Shown: positions 34,749-42,636 of the stretch, one piece after another
Layout of the letters: each line of letters starts with the position of its first letter
Numbering within the stretch: position 1 is the stretch's first letter
Origin: an uncultured Bacteroidota bacterium
GTDB taxonomy: Bacteria > Bacteroidota > Bacteroidia > JADZBD01
Direction of reading: 5' to 3'
Assembly (NCBI GenBank): GCA_937924855.1
Contig: CALEYQ010000071.1
Coordinates: forward strand, 1 to 64,000
DNA: 64,000 nucleotides
Notes under the pieces: generated by a model
Databases searched by the model: none
What the model saw: only the letters and a program-made list of their open reading frames with translations
What the model was told of the DNA's origin: nothing
Translations under genes and position numbers: made by a program

Positions 34749-35459
34749 CTACAGGTTTTTATTTACCAGAAGACGAAAACCTTTTCCGTGAATGTTTAAT
34801 ATTTCAACACGGGGATCGTCTTTCAGGTATTTCCGGAGTTTGGTAATATAAACATCCATGCTTCGGGCATTGAAGTAGGAGTCATCGTTCCAGAGTTTTT
34901 TCAGGGCATAATTGCGATCCAATCCTTCGGTGCGGTGCAGGCAAAGCAATTTCAGAAGATCGCTTTCCCGGGTAGTAAGTTTTTTTGATTGCCCTTTCAG
35001 GCTCAGCTGATGGGTGTCGGAATCGAAAGTAAAATTACCGATTTCAAATTGTGTTTCCTGTTCTTCCTTATTGGGGTTCCCACCCGAACGCCGCAAAATG
35101 GCCTCTATCCGCAGGAGTAATTCCTCCATGCTGAAGGGTTTGGTTACATAATCATCGGCCCCGGCGCGAAATCCTTCAATGGCATCTTCTCTCAGGGCCC
35201 TTGCGGTGAGAAAAACAAGGGGAATTTCGGCATTTGTTTTTCTGATTTCTTTGGCCAGGGTAAACCCGTCCATTACCGGCATCATTACATCCAGAATACA
35301 AATGTTGAAAGCTTCGCTATTAAATGCCCGAAAGGCATCTTTTCCGTTTTCGGCCAGGTGAACACGATAATCTTTCGCTTCCAGATAATCTTTCAGCAGG
35401 CTGCCCAGGTTGGGATCGTCTTCCGCCAGGAGAATATGGGCTTTGGTGCCTGAACTCAT
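34749..35459 (-). CDS. OmpR/PhoB-family response regulator
   Basis: A 236-residue regulator. The receiver domain (about 8-120) has the acidic pocket EDD, phosphoacceptor Asp in ILDVMMPVMDG, Thr/Ser in VFLTARA and Lys in YVTKPFS. A winged-helix DNA-binding domain follows (about 135-232; LTTRESDLLKLL, RSMDVYITKLRKYL, IHGKGFRL). Its ATG overlaps the stop of the histidine kinase by 4 bp (35456-35459), so the two are one operon and a cognate pair. Confidence 0.94.
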   Translation of the reverse strand: MSSGTKAHILLAEDDPNLGSLLKDYLEAKDYRVHLAENGKDAFRAFNSEAFNICILDVMMPVMDGFTLAKEIRKTNAEIPLVFLTARALREDAIEGFRAGADDYVTKPFSMEELLLRIEAILRRSGGNPNKEEQETQFEIGNFTFDSDTHQLSLKGQSKKLTTRESDLLKLLCLHRTEGLDRNYALKKLWNDDSYFNARSMDVYITKLRKYLKDDPRVEILNIHGKGFRLLVNKNL

Positions 35460-36976
35460 GCTTTGGGTAAATATAGGCTAAAGATACTTCCTTTGCCGGG
35501 TTCACTTTCAACACTCACCTTTCCTCCGTGCATCTCCATAACTGTTTTTACGTAGCTTAATCCAAGTCCGAACCCTTTTACATTGTGTATGTTTCCGGTG
35601 GGAACCCGAAATAGTTTATCGAAAACGCGCTTTTGGTTCTCACGGGTAATACCGATCCCGTTGTCTTTAACTGAAATTAAAATTCCGCCGGAATCATTGC
35701 GGGTAGACAGGATGATTTCAGGATTCGCCTCATTATATTTTATGGCATTATCCAACAGATTGTAAATCACATTCGAAAAATGAGTTTTGTCAACCGCAAA
35801 TTCCGGATCGGTGGCTGAAAGTTGCAACTCCATTTTGCCCCCAGCTTTTTCTACCTGCAGGGAAATATTTCCGGCCGCTTTTTGAATTAATTGATGCAGA
35901 TCGGCCGGTTCCGTGTTGAGGCGAAGTTCACCTTTCTCCATGATGGAGGTTTGGAGGATGTTTTCAACGAGATTTCCCAGGCGTTTGTTTTCATCCTGAA
36001 TAACCCGCACATACTTATCCATTTTTTTTTTTTTTTTTTTTTTGGTTTGATCACCCAATACCTCGCAGGCAAGATTAATTGTTGAGATGGGAGTTTTAAA
36101 CTCGTGGGTCATGTTATTGATGAAATCATTTTTCATGACCGACAATTTCTTTTGCTGCAGTATGGTTCGTACAAAATAGTAGAAGGCAGAAACCAAAACC
36201 GTAACCAGCATGAAGGAGGCCAGGATCATCAGCCAGGCGCCCCGGAAAAGTCCCGATTCTTTGCCGGGAAAATTAACGGCAAGAAAACGGGGGGGAGCAA
36301 AAATATTATCGGGAAACAGAGCTACTTTATAGCGGGAGCGGGTAAATTCTTCGGGAAGGTCGTTGCGGCCGGGTTCAAGAACAGAGTATTGATACTCCTG
36401 ATTAATGCCCCTTTGCCGGAACTCCTTTTTAAGGAGACTGTCGAGTAACACTTCCTGGTTTTTTTCACCCGGGTGATTAAAAGGGGAATTCATTTCCACC
36501 AGAATTTTTTCGAACAACTCCGATTTTTGTCTTACCCAGTCGTTCTGGTTATTGGCCTGCATATTTCCCGACATCATCCGGGAGAAGGTGTTGGGGGCGG
36601 GGCAAACAACCTCGCAGCCGGGTTCGCAGCAGGACTTTCCGGAAGAAGAAATAAGCAAATTGTGAGAGCTGTCGGTGATTACTTCAAATTTTATTTCCCG
36701 GTGATTTGAGCATTTTTTTTCGTGGTGAAAATTATGGCGGGGACCGGGCATGGAGGTGAAGCCTCTGTAAAGCGAAGAATTCCCTCTCATTTTTCGGGCC
36801 ATGGTATGTTTTTCCAGTTTAAAGGCCACGCGGTTAAGAGCCTCCGAAACCAGCTGGTCGAAGCGCTGTTCACGGATGGAAATGGCGGCACGCATCCAGT
36901 AAACCTGAATAAATAACAATCCGGCAATGGAAATTCCGGCAAACACCGAATACCAAATCAGATTCTTTTTTATCAT
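35456..36976 (-). CDS. Sensor histidine kinase with Cys/His-rich sensor domain and poly-Lys tract
   Basis: A 506-residue membrane kinase: TM1 about 7-28, periplasmic domain about 30-245, TM2 about 246-270, DHp helix with the H-box HEFKTPIS, and an HATPase domain (YNLLDNAIKYN, DNGIGI, GFGLGLSYV). The sensor domain contains His81, His84, His85, Cys89, His92 and then Cys116, Cys117, Cys121, Cys125, suggesting metal binding (inference). Between the two DHp helices a 22-base A-run (36022-36043 as T) encodes seven lysines before MDKYVRVIQDENK. The ATG at 36976 follows a perfect TAATTTTG box after 4 bases. It is transcribed divergently from the Met/His-rich exported protein. Confidence 0.92.
   Translation of the reverse strand: MIKKNLIWYSVFAGISIAGLLFIQVYWMRAAISIREQRFDQLVSEALNRVAFKLEKHTMARKMRGNSSLYRGFTSMPGPRHNFHHEKKCSNHREIKFEVITDSSHNLLISSSGKSCCEPGCEVVCPAPNTFSRMMSGNMQANNQNDWVRQKSELFEKILVEMNSPFNHPGEKNQEVLLDSLLKKEFRQRGINQEYQYSVLEPGRNDLPEEFTRSRYKVALFPDNIFAPPRFLAVNFPGKESGLFRGAWLMILASFMLVTVLVSAFYYFVRTILQQKKLSVMKNDFINNMTHEFKTPISTINLACEVLGDQTKKKKKKKMDKYVRVIQDENKRLGNLVENILQTSIMEKGELRLNTEPADLHQLIQKAAGNISLQVEKAGGKMELQLSATDPEFAVDKTHFSNVIYNLLDNAIKYNEANPEIILSTRNDSGGILISVKDNGIGITRENQKRVFDKLFRVPTGNIHNVKGFGLGLSYVKTVMEMHGGKVSVESEPGKGSIFSLYLPKA
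36022..36043. repeat. 22-base homopolymer (poly-A on coding strand) inside histidine kinase gene
   Basis: Twenty-two consecutive T (A on the coding strand) lie between the H-box helix and the second DHp helix. Counting shows the tract currently supplies seven AAA codons plus the A of the following ATG, keeping the gene in frame. Such a tract is expected to vary in length and to cause polymerase slippage. Confidence 0.9.
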
Positions 36977-36980
36977 ACTG

Positions 36981-36988
36981 CAAAATTA
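36981..36988 (-). promoter_or_regulatory. -7 box TAATTTTG next to histidine kinase start
   Basis: On the minus strand TAATTTTG matches TAnnTTTG exactly and ends 4 bases before the ATG at 36976, implying a very short or absent leader. Confidence 0.55.
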
Positions 36989-37072
36989 GGTAATAATAGG
37001 GCTTTCTTCCGGGCTTAACATTATTTAACAATCATTAATAAATTGAGGGTAGCATGAAAAATAAGACCTAAG

Positions 37073-37080
37073 TAACTTTG
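37073..37080 (+). promoter_or_regulatory. -7 box TAACTTTG upstream of exported protein
   Basis: TAACTTTG matches TAnnTTTG exactly and lies 23 bases before the ATG at 37104. No -33 TTTG at a standard distance was found, which may mean an activator such as the adjacent regulator is needed. Confidence 0.5.
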
Positions 37081-37103
37081 ACCTAAACCTCAAAACAACC
37101 GCT

Positions 37104-37892
37104 ATGAAATTCATTCTTAACGCCTTCTTTGCCTTCGCTTTTTTCCCAATGGCATTTGCCCAGGAAAGCGACAAAGTAAAAATCAAAACCATTACCATTA
37201 TTAACGGAGATACCACGATTACCGAAAAGGTTATAGATAAGAAGGAAATGGAAATGAAGAAAGAAATGCACAAAGAGCATGAAATGAAAATGAAGGGAGA
37301 GGGGCATTATCATCATAAGAAAGTAGAAAAGGAAGAAATAATTATTAAGGAGAAGGGTGGAAAAGAAACCCGGAAAACCATGATCATGATTCATGAAGAT
37401 GGAGACGGTGATACGGAGTTCAAGAACATTGAAATACACAAGAACGATAAGGGAGAAATAAAAATTTTAAAAGACGGAAAGGAGATTAAGCAGGGAGATG
37501 ATGGGGTGATGATAATCAACAAGGAGGTGCATGTTGACAAAGGTGATGGCGACAAGCATAAAAAGACTATGGTAAAAGTGATGATTACCGAAGAAGGTGA
37601 AAACAAGGGATCAAAAAAGGGGAAAACACCTGAGGGTGGAAGTAAAGAAAACCTGAAGGTTTATCCTAACCCATCAAAAGGGGAGATGAATTTTGAGTTT
37701 GATTTAGAGGGAAAGGAAAAGGCCCTGGTTACGGTTACGGATGTAAACGGAAAAGAAATTTTCAGGGAGGAGATAAAAGATAAAGGGCATTTCAAGCGTA
37801 CGGTACAGTTAGGTGAGAACGCAAAAGGAGTTTACATTTTAACCATTACCGAAGGAAAGAAAAAATCAACAGCCAAATTGGTTTTCGAGTAG
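37104..37892 (+). CDS. Highly charged Met/His-rich exported T9SS protein
   Basis: A 262-residue exported protein with signal peptide MKFILNAFFAFAFFPMAFAQ. Residues 49-71 are rich in Met and His (M49, M51, M55, H56, H59, M61, M63, H68, H70, H71). The middle is dominated by Lys, Glu and Asp in beta-like alternation (NIEIHKNDKGEIKILKDG). A T9SS sorting domain closes it (about 185-262; VYPNPSKGEMNF, GVYILTITEG, final KLVFE). The composition suggests metal or anion binding, but no family is recognised. It is divergent from a histidine kinase whose sensor is Cys/His-rich, so it is a likely target of that system. A hairpin terminator follows. Confidence 0.75.
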   Translation: MKFILNAFFAFAFFPMAFAQESDKVKIKTITIINGDTTITEKVIDKKEMEMKKEMHKEHEMKMKGEGHYHHKKVEKEEIIIKEKGGKETRKTMIMIHEDGDGDTEFKNIEIHKNDKGEIKILKDGKEIKQGDDGVMIINKEVHVDKGDGDKHKKTMVKVMITEEGENKGSKKGKTPEGGSKENLKVYPNPSKGEMNFEFDLEGKEKALVTVTDVNGKEIFREEIKDKGHFKRTVQLGENAKGVYILTITEGKKKSTAKLVFE

Positions 37893-37912
37893 GTTGATTT
37901 TGGTTTAGGCGA

Positions 37913-37941
37913 AGAGTCCCTGCAAGGGGGCTCTTTTTTTT
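37913..37941 (+). terminator. Rho-independent terminator
   Basis: AGAGTCCC (37913-37920), a five-base loop, then GGGGGCTCT (37926-37934) and a run of T to 37941. It lies 21 bases after the stop of the Met/His-rich protein gene. Confidence 0.8.
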
Positions 37942-38021
37942 GCATTTAAAAATGGTTTGCGCCGGTTTGGTCGCTGACTCGGTTTTTGGGTTGGGAATGG
38001 TCACTGATCCCTCCTTCGGCG

Positions 38022-38182
38022 GGTAGCCTCGACTCCGCTCGGCTACCGAACTCGAACCGCTCGGCTACCAAATTTCGAACTGCTTGGGTGGGTCGTTGAG
38101 CCTGTCGAAACGACCAGTGGGTGGGAGCAAGAGCTGTCCCTTCGACAAGCTCAGGGACCACACTTCGACAAGCTCAGCGACC
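38022..38182. repeat. Cluster of REP-like palindromic repeats
   Basis: The 349-base gap after 37892 holds the terminator and then stacked palindromes: GGTAGCC (38022-38028) with GGCTACC (38041-38047); direct repeat CCGCTCGGCTACC at 38035-38047 and 38057-38069; GGTCGTT...AACGACC (38091-38115); GTCCCT...AGGGAC (38136-38158); and TTCGACAAGCTCAG twice (38141-38154, 38164-38177). This looks like an intergenic REP-type element array and is not coding. The remaining gap to 38241 shows nothing else. Confidence 0.75.
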
Positions 38183-38241
38183 CATTTGTTCCTTCTCCGT
38201 CATATTTGATTAAGCGACAAGAAAAAAATTAAATTTCTCTT

Positions 38242-38535
38242 TCACTCCTTATTCCCTTCCCGCTGCCGCTTCAACTTCTCAAACTCACGCTCTTCAAGAT
38301 TTCCCTTGTCGTGATAGGCGGAAAAATAATTCATCGCCAGACCAATGCCCCATCCTAAACTTACCCAGGCCGGCCAGGGCAAATGCCATCCCCCCTCCCA
38401 GTTCATATGCCCGCCTTTGGTAAATAACCAAACCAGCCACAAGAAAATGTTTACAATGACATAGGTTATGGCATGACGCTTAAAATCGGCCCGCTTCTTA
38501 GCTAATCGCCACAATTTTTTATCTTCTTTTTCCAT
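38242..38535 (-). CDS. Small 2TM-domain protein
   Basis: A 97-residue protein with two membrane segments (about 20-40 and 50-70) between charged ends, matching the 2TM domain family found next to histidine kinases or small HTH regulators. Seen: FKRHAITYVIVNIFLWLVW and the Trp-rich loop. Start is ATG at 38535, five bases after the stop of the HTH gene. Function unknown; the operon context suggests a membrane partner of that regulator. Confidence 0.8.
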   Translation of the reverse strand: MEKEDKKLWRLAKKRADFKRHAITYVIVNIFLWLVWLFTKGGHMNWEGGWHLPWPAWVSLGWGIGLAMNYFSAYHDKGNLEEREFEKLKRQREGNKE

Positions 38536-38540
38536 GGTTT

Positions 38541-38831
38541 CTATTTTTTTTGGTGAATGTATTGTTTGATGTTGTTTACATATGCCTCAAAGGCTTTTAT
38601 TCCCTTTTTGGTTATTTTGCATTCGGTAAGCGGATAATTATCCCGAAAGGATTTTTTTATCTCTATGTATCCCGCCTCGGCTAATTTATTCAATTGCACC
38701 GATAAATTCCCCGCCGTGGATCCCGTTTTCTCCCGAAGCCAGGTAAATTCCGCCGCCCGCACCGATACCAATAACGAAACTACCGATAATCGCAACTGAG
38801 AATGCAAAACGGGATCAAGCGGTGCGAACAT
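38541..38831 (-). CDS. Winged-helix transcriptional regulator
   Basis: A 96-residue single-domain regulator: SQLRLSVVSLLVSV, recognition-helix segment TGSTAGNLSVQLNKLAEAGYI and wing KSFRDNYPLTECKIT, as in the small HTH_34/MarR-like family. It overlaps the upstream membrane gene by 17 bp and precedes the 2TM gene, a three-gene operon type common in Bacteroidota. It may autoregulate that operon (inference). Confidence 0.85.
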   Translation of the reverse strand: MFAPLDPVLHSQLRLSVVSLLVSVRAAEFTWLREKTGSTAGNLSVQLNKLAEAGYIEIKKSFRDNYPLTECKITKKGIKAFEAYVNNIKQYIHQKK

Positions 38832-39411
38832 TTTTTTTGTATTGCATGTTCAACAAATGACCGGGTATTATATATCCAATCAAAACCGCAGCCGCTAACA
38901 GGATCAGCTGGTATTCAAAAGTCTGATAAAAGGCCAAAATCCCGAAAAACCAGTTTATTACCCCGCCGGCAATCAGCGGACGAAACCGCAACATGCCACC
39001 GCTGCAAAAAAGCCAGATGCCATACATCACTAAAACCAAAGGGTAGGTATTTTGCCGCAATAAGGGCATCATAAATAACACAATGAGCAGGGAAACGAGA
39101 AAAGCAACCAACACATACATCATGTTTTTTTCAATGTAAGTTTTAGCGCCCTGCTTTTTGTCCATCTTCATACCGTATATCATGCTAACAATTCCTCCCG
39201 CAGGCATCAAAACGGCCCAGGATAACCAGGGGTAGGGGTAGTTCAACATATACTGAAGAACATAATGGGTGGCCGCCGCCGCCAGTACCAGATATCCCCA
39301 CAGCAAATAGAAAAAACCGTTATCCTGTATGCCCTGACGGGCGTTCTCTATCATGCGGCCTATGATCTCAAGGCTCTGCTTCTCATCGCGAATGTCGTCG
39401 TTGATTTCCAT
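38815..39411 (-). CDS. Multi-pass inner-membrane protein
   Basis: A 198-residue protein from ATG 39411 (MEINDDIRDEKQSLE) with about six hydrophobic segments. The open frame extends upstream to 39513 but the extra 34 residues overlap a TATCTTTA promoter-like box and have no clear coding character, so the internal ATG is preferred. It is first in an operon with the HTH and 2TM genes. The role is unknown; membrane partner of the HTH regulator is possible. Confidence 0.75.
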   Translation of the reverse strand: MEINDDIRDEKQSLEIIGRMIENARQGIQDNGFFYLLWGYLVLAAAATHYVLQYMLNYPYPWLSWAVLMPAGGIVSMIYGMKMDKKQGAKTYIEKNMMYVLVAFLVSLLIVLFMMPLLRQNTYPLVLVMYGIWLFCSGGMLRFRPLIAGGVINWFFGILAFYQTFEYQLILLAAAVLIGYIIPGHLLNMQYKKNVRTA

Positions 39412-39505
39412 GACTGTTTGCTTTAAATTTATTGTAAAGATAGAGTAGTTTATAATATAAACCAAATATTCGGGACAAATTTTTTTAAAACCCTGAAACC
39501 GAGGG

Positions 39506-42475
39506 TTAAACAACTACATTCACGATCTTTCCGGGGACTACAATTACCTTTTTGGGAGATTTGCCATCCAGGTATTTGCCCGAAGCCTCGGCTTCCAAAA
39601 CGGCTTTTTCAATTTCCTCTTTGCTCAATCCCGAAGGCAGTTCCATATTAAAGCGCATTTTTCCGTTAAACTGAATGGGGTAGGTAACGGTATCGTCTTT
39701 CAACCAGGTTTCATCCACCACCGGCCAGTCTACCATGGTAATGGATTGCAAATGCCCCATCATTTTCCAGACCTCCTCGGCAATGTGAGGTGCAAAGGGA
39801 CTAATCATTACGGCCAGGGGTTCAAGGATGGCCCGTTTGTTACATTTTAAATCGGTCAGCTCATTTACCGCAATCATAAAAGCACTTACACAGGTGTTGA
39901 AGCTTAGCTTCTCCATATCGCCGGTAATTTTATGCAGGGTTTTGTGCAGTACCTTTAATTCCTTCTCTGCCGCCTTTTCTTCAGAAACGCCGGCGGCATA
40001 CAGCTTCCAGAATTTCTTCAGAAAATTATGCACCCCCGTTATGCCATTGGTGTTCCAGGGTTTACTCAGTTCCAAAGGACCCAAAAACATTTCGTACATG
40101 CGGAAGGTGTCGGCACCGTATTGGGTTAAAATTCCTGGCTGTTCAACTTTAGAAAACTCGATTAGAGCGCCATCAACTTCCTTGCTTCCCTTTGTTACCA
40201 AGTCATCAGGAGAAACAACATTCAATTTGGATTTGGAAATTTTTTCAATTAGTCGAAAACAGGTTATTTTATTGTCCTCTTCGCCCAAATAATATGACTC
40301 TCCGCCCTCGTAAATAGATCCTTTAAATTTTAAAAGATCAAGTTGATCGGCAGGATTTACCATCCAAACCGGAACATATTTTTTGGCATAGAAAGTGTCA
40401 GGTGCTTTTTTAAATTTAATTTCTAAGGCATCAAAGGAGATTCCTTTGTTATGCTTTTTGTAAACATCAATTACCTCAGAAAAATCCCCAGTACGCTCAA
40501 TTTTTTCGATAATTGATTTTGAGGCAAAAATTTGGGGATATGCAATTGGAGTACTCGCCCCTTTTTCCGGAGGAAGAATCCAGGCAATTTGCGCACTCTC
40601 TCCCTGAATCATCCCCTGGTTTACCAGCTTTTTTGCAGGTTCGTCTATCTCAAGATAACCCAGGTCTTTCAAAAACTTGGTCCAGAACCGCACATACAGC
40701 AAATGCCCCGTGGCATGCTCGCTGCCACCAATGTATAAATCAATATTGCCCCAGAATTGTAAGGCCTCTGCGCCTGCAAAGGCTTCTTCATTACCGGCAT
40801 CCATATACCTCAGGTAATACCAGCTCGATCCGGCCCAACCCGGCATGGTGGTTTTTTCGTATTCGTATTTTCCTTTGTACTTCCAGCCTTTGGCACGTGC
40901 CAGGGGAGGCTCTCCGGTTTCGGTAGGCAGGTACTTATCTATTTCAGGTAATTCAAGTGGCAATTCATTTTCTGAAAGTGCTTTCGGTATTCCATTTTCA
41001 TAAAACACCGGAATGGGCTCGCCCCAATAACGCTGCCTGCCAAAGATGGCATCGCGCAAACGGTAATTTACTTTTCCCTTCCCCAGTTCCCGCGATTCTA
41101 TTTCTCCTATTATTTTCTTTATGGCATCGGGTACTTTCAAACCGTTCAGAAAAGCTGAATTTATGATTTCACCTTCCTTGCTGTCGTAACTTTCCTGCTG
41201 TATGTCAAGCCCCTCAGGTGCTTTTACCACTTCCACAATATCCAAACCGAAATGCCTGGCAAAAGCATGGTCGCGGCTGTCGTGCCCCGGAACGGCCATC
41301 ACAGCTCCGGTGCCGTATCCTGCCAATACATAATCTCCGGTCCAGATGGGGATGGTTTTTCCGGTGAAGGGATGTTTTGCATAAGCCCCCGTAAACTCCC
41401 CGGTAATTTTTTTCACCTCCATCATCCTTTCTCTTTCACTCCGGGCGGCGGCTTTTTTACAATAGGCTCCAAGGGCTGCTTTGCGGTCGGCGGTACAAAT
41501 TTCCTGAAGCAATTCATGTTCAGGTGCCAATACCATAAATGTGGCCCCGAAAATGGTATCGGGCCGTGTGGTAAATACCTCAATAAATTTTTCGCTGCCT
41601 TCTACCTGAAATTTTACTGAAGCTCCCTCGCTTTTTCCTATCCAGTTGCGCTGGGAATCTTTTATGCTTTCGCTCCATTGAATTTCTTCCAGTCCCTGCA
41701 ACAGGCGATCGGCATAGGCGGTAATCCGTAAACTCCATTGGGGCATCAGTTTTCGTTCCACGGGATATCCACCGCGTTCAGAAACCCCGTCTTTTACTTC
41801 TTCATTGGCCAGCACGGTTCCCAGTTGCGGACACCAGTTCACAAAAGTCTCGCTCAGGTAGGCCAGGCGGTACTGCATCAGCACATCAGATTTTTCTTTT
41901 TCGGAAAAGTTTTTCCATTGCAGCGCGCTGAAAACAGGATTTTCGGAACCACCGGCCTTTACCTCTGCACTGCCATCTTTCTCAAAACGTGCAATTAAAC
42001 TTTCCAGGGGCTCAGCCCGCTTGCTTTCGGTATTGTACCAGCTGTTGAACAGTTTTAAAAAGATCCATTGGGTCCAGCGGTAGTATTTCGGATCGGAAGT
42101 TTTTACCTCCCGGCTCCAGTCGTAGGAAAATCCCATAAGGTCGAGCTGTTCCCGGTACCTTTTAATATTTTCTTCAGTGGTTTTTGCGGGATGTTGTCCG
42201 GTTTGAATGGCATATTGCTCGGCGGGCAATCCAAAGGAATCGTAACCCATGGGATGTAATACTTTGCAGCCCTGATGCCGTTTGAATCGAGCCACAATGT
42301 CGCCCGCAATATAACCCAGGGGATGGCCCACATGTAAGCCTGCACCCGAGGGGTAAGGAAACATCTCGAGCACATAATACCGGGGTTTGCTGCCTCCGTT
42401 TTCAATCCGGTAGGTATTGTTTTTCCGCCAGTATTCCTGCCAATCTTTTTCTATACGTCTGAAGTCGTAATCCAT
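39506..42475 (-). CDS. leuS: Leucyl-tRNA synthetase
   Basis: A class Ia synthetase of about 989 residues from ATG 42475 (MDYDFRRIEKDWQEYW); a start at 42502 would add nine residues. The ATP site is present as PYPSGAGLHVGH (HIGH) and KISKSKLN (KMSKS). An editing domain is present (TRPDTIFGATFM). It is longer than typical bacterial LeuRS of about 860 residues; part of the extra length is a segment of about 100-130 residues just before the KMSKS loop. The upstream leader contains a 12-bp inverted repeat (42520-42531/42570-42581). Confidence 0.95.
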   Translation of the reverse strand: MDYDFRRIEKDWQEYWRKNNTYRIENGGSKPRYYVLEMFPYPSGAGLHVGHPLGYIAGDIVARFKRHQGCKVLHPMGYDSFGLPAEQYAIQTGQHPAKTTEENIKRYREQLDLMGFSYDWSREVKTSDPKYYRWTQWIFLKLFNSWYNTESKRAEPLESLIARFEKDGSAEVKAGGSENPVFSALQWKNFSEKEKSDVLMQYRLAYLSETFVNWCPQLGTVLANEEVKDGVSERGGYPVERKLMPQWSLRITAYADRLLQGLEEIQWSESIKDSQRNWIGKSEGASVKFQVEGSEKFIEVFTTRPDTIFGATFMVLAPEHELLQEICTADRKAALGAYCKKAAARSERERMMEVKKITGEFTGAYAKHPFTGKTIPIWTGDYVLAGYGTGAVMAVPGHDSRDHAFARHFGLDIVEVVKAPEGLDIQQESYDSKEGEIINSAFLNGLKVPDAIKKIIGEIESRELGKGKVNYRLRDAIFGRQRYWGEPIPVFYENGIPKALSENELPLELPEIDKYLPTETGEPPLARAKGWKYKGKYEYEKTTMPGWAGSSWYYLRYMDAGNEEAFAGAEALQFWGNIDLYIGGSEHATGHLLYVRFWTKFLKDLGYLEIDEPAKKLVNQGMIQGESAQIAWILPPEKGASTPIAYPQIFASKSIIEKIERTGDFSEVIDVYKKHNKGISFDALEIKFKKAPDTFYAKKYVPVWMVNPADQLDLLKFKGSIYEGGESYYLGEEDNKITCFRLIEKISKSKLNVVSPDDLVTKGSKEVDGALIEFSKVEQPGILTQYGADTFRMYEMFLGPLELSKPWNTNGITGVHNFLKKFWKLYAAGVSEEKAAEKELKVLHKTLHKITGDMEKLSFNTCVSAFMIAVNELTDLKCNKRAILEPLAVMISPFAPHIAEEVWKMMGHLQSITMVDWPVVDETWLKDDTVTYPIQFNGKMRFNMELPSGLSKEEIEKAVLEAEASGKYLDGKSPKKVIVVPGKIVNVVV

Positions 42476-42519
42476 GCTTCGTTCTCCCGGCGAATTTAAC
42501 ATTTTTCATGGGTAATAAT

Positions 42520-42581
42520 GAGGGTAATTTGATCCCTGTATTTCTCTTTTCAACATTTTGCCGTTCAAACAAATTACCCTC
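42520..42581. repeat. 12-bp perfect inverted repeat between leuS and ftsX
   Basis: GAGGGTAATTTG (42520-42531) and CAAATTACCCTC (42570-42581) are exact inverted copies 38 bases apart. They lie in the leuS leader and in the ftsX upstream region. Directly beside them is a CCTCCTTTTTGAAGG hairpin. They could be an operator, an RNA hairpin or part of an interspersed repeat. Confidence 0.8.
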
Positions 42582-42636
42582 CATTCCTCCTTTTTGAAGG
42601 GCAGGGTGGGGGGTTATTTTGTAATTTCGCTTTCAC

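Noticed and set aside
36022..36043. T-run as a transcription terminator
   Set aside because: It lies inside an intact gene with no preceding GC-rich hairpin on either strand.
37946..38161. 71-codon minus-strand open frame in the REP-like region
   Set aside because: It is made entirely of the palindromic repeats, whose translation gives the familiar spurious ELVEG/FRQAQR-type peptides. No start signal or family supports it.
42520..42636. T-box riboswitch upstream of leuS
   Set aside because: T-boxes belong mainly to Firmicutes and related groups, and the T-box consensus is not seen; only an inverted repeat is present.
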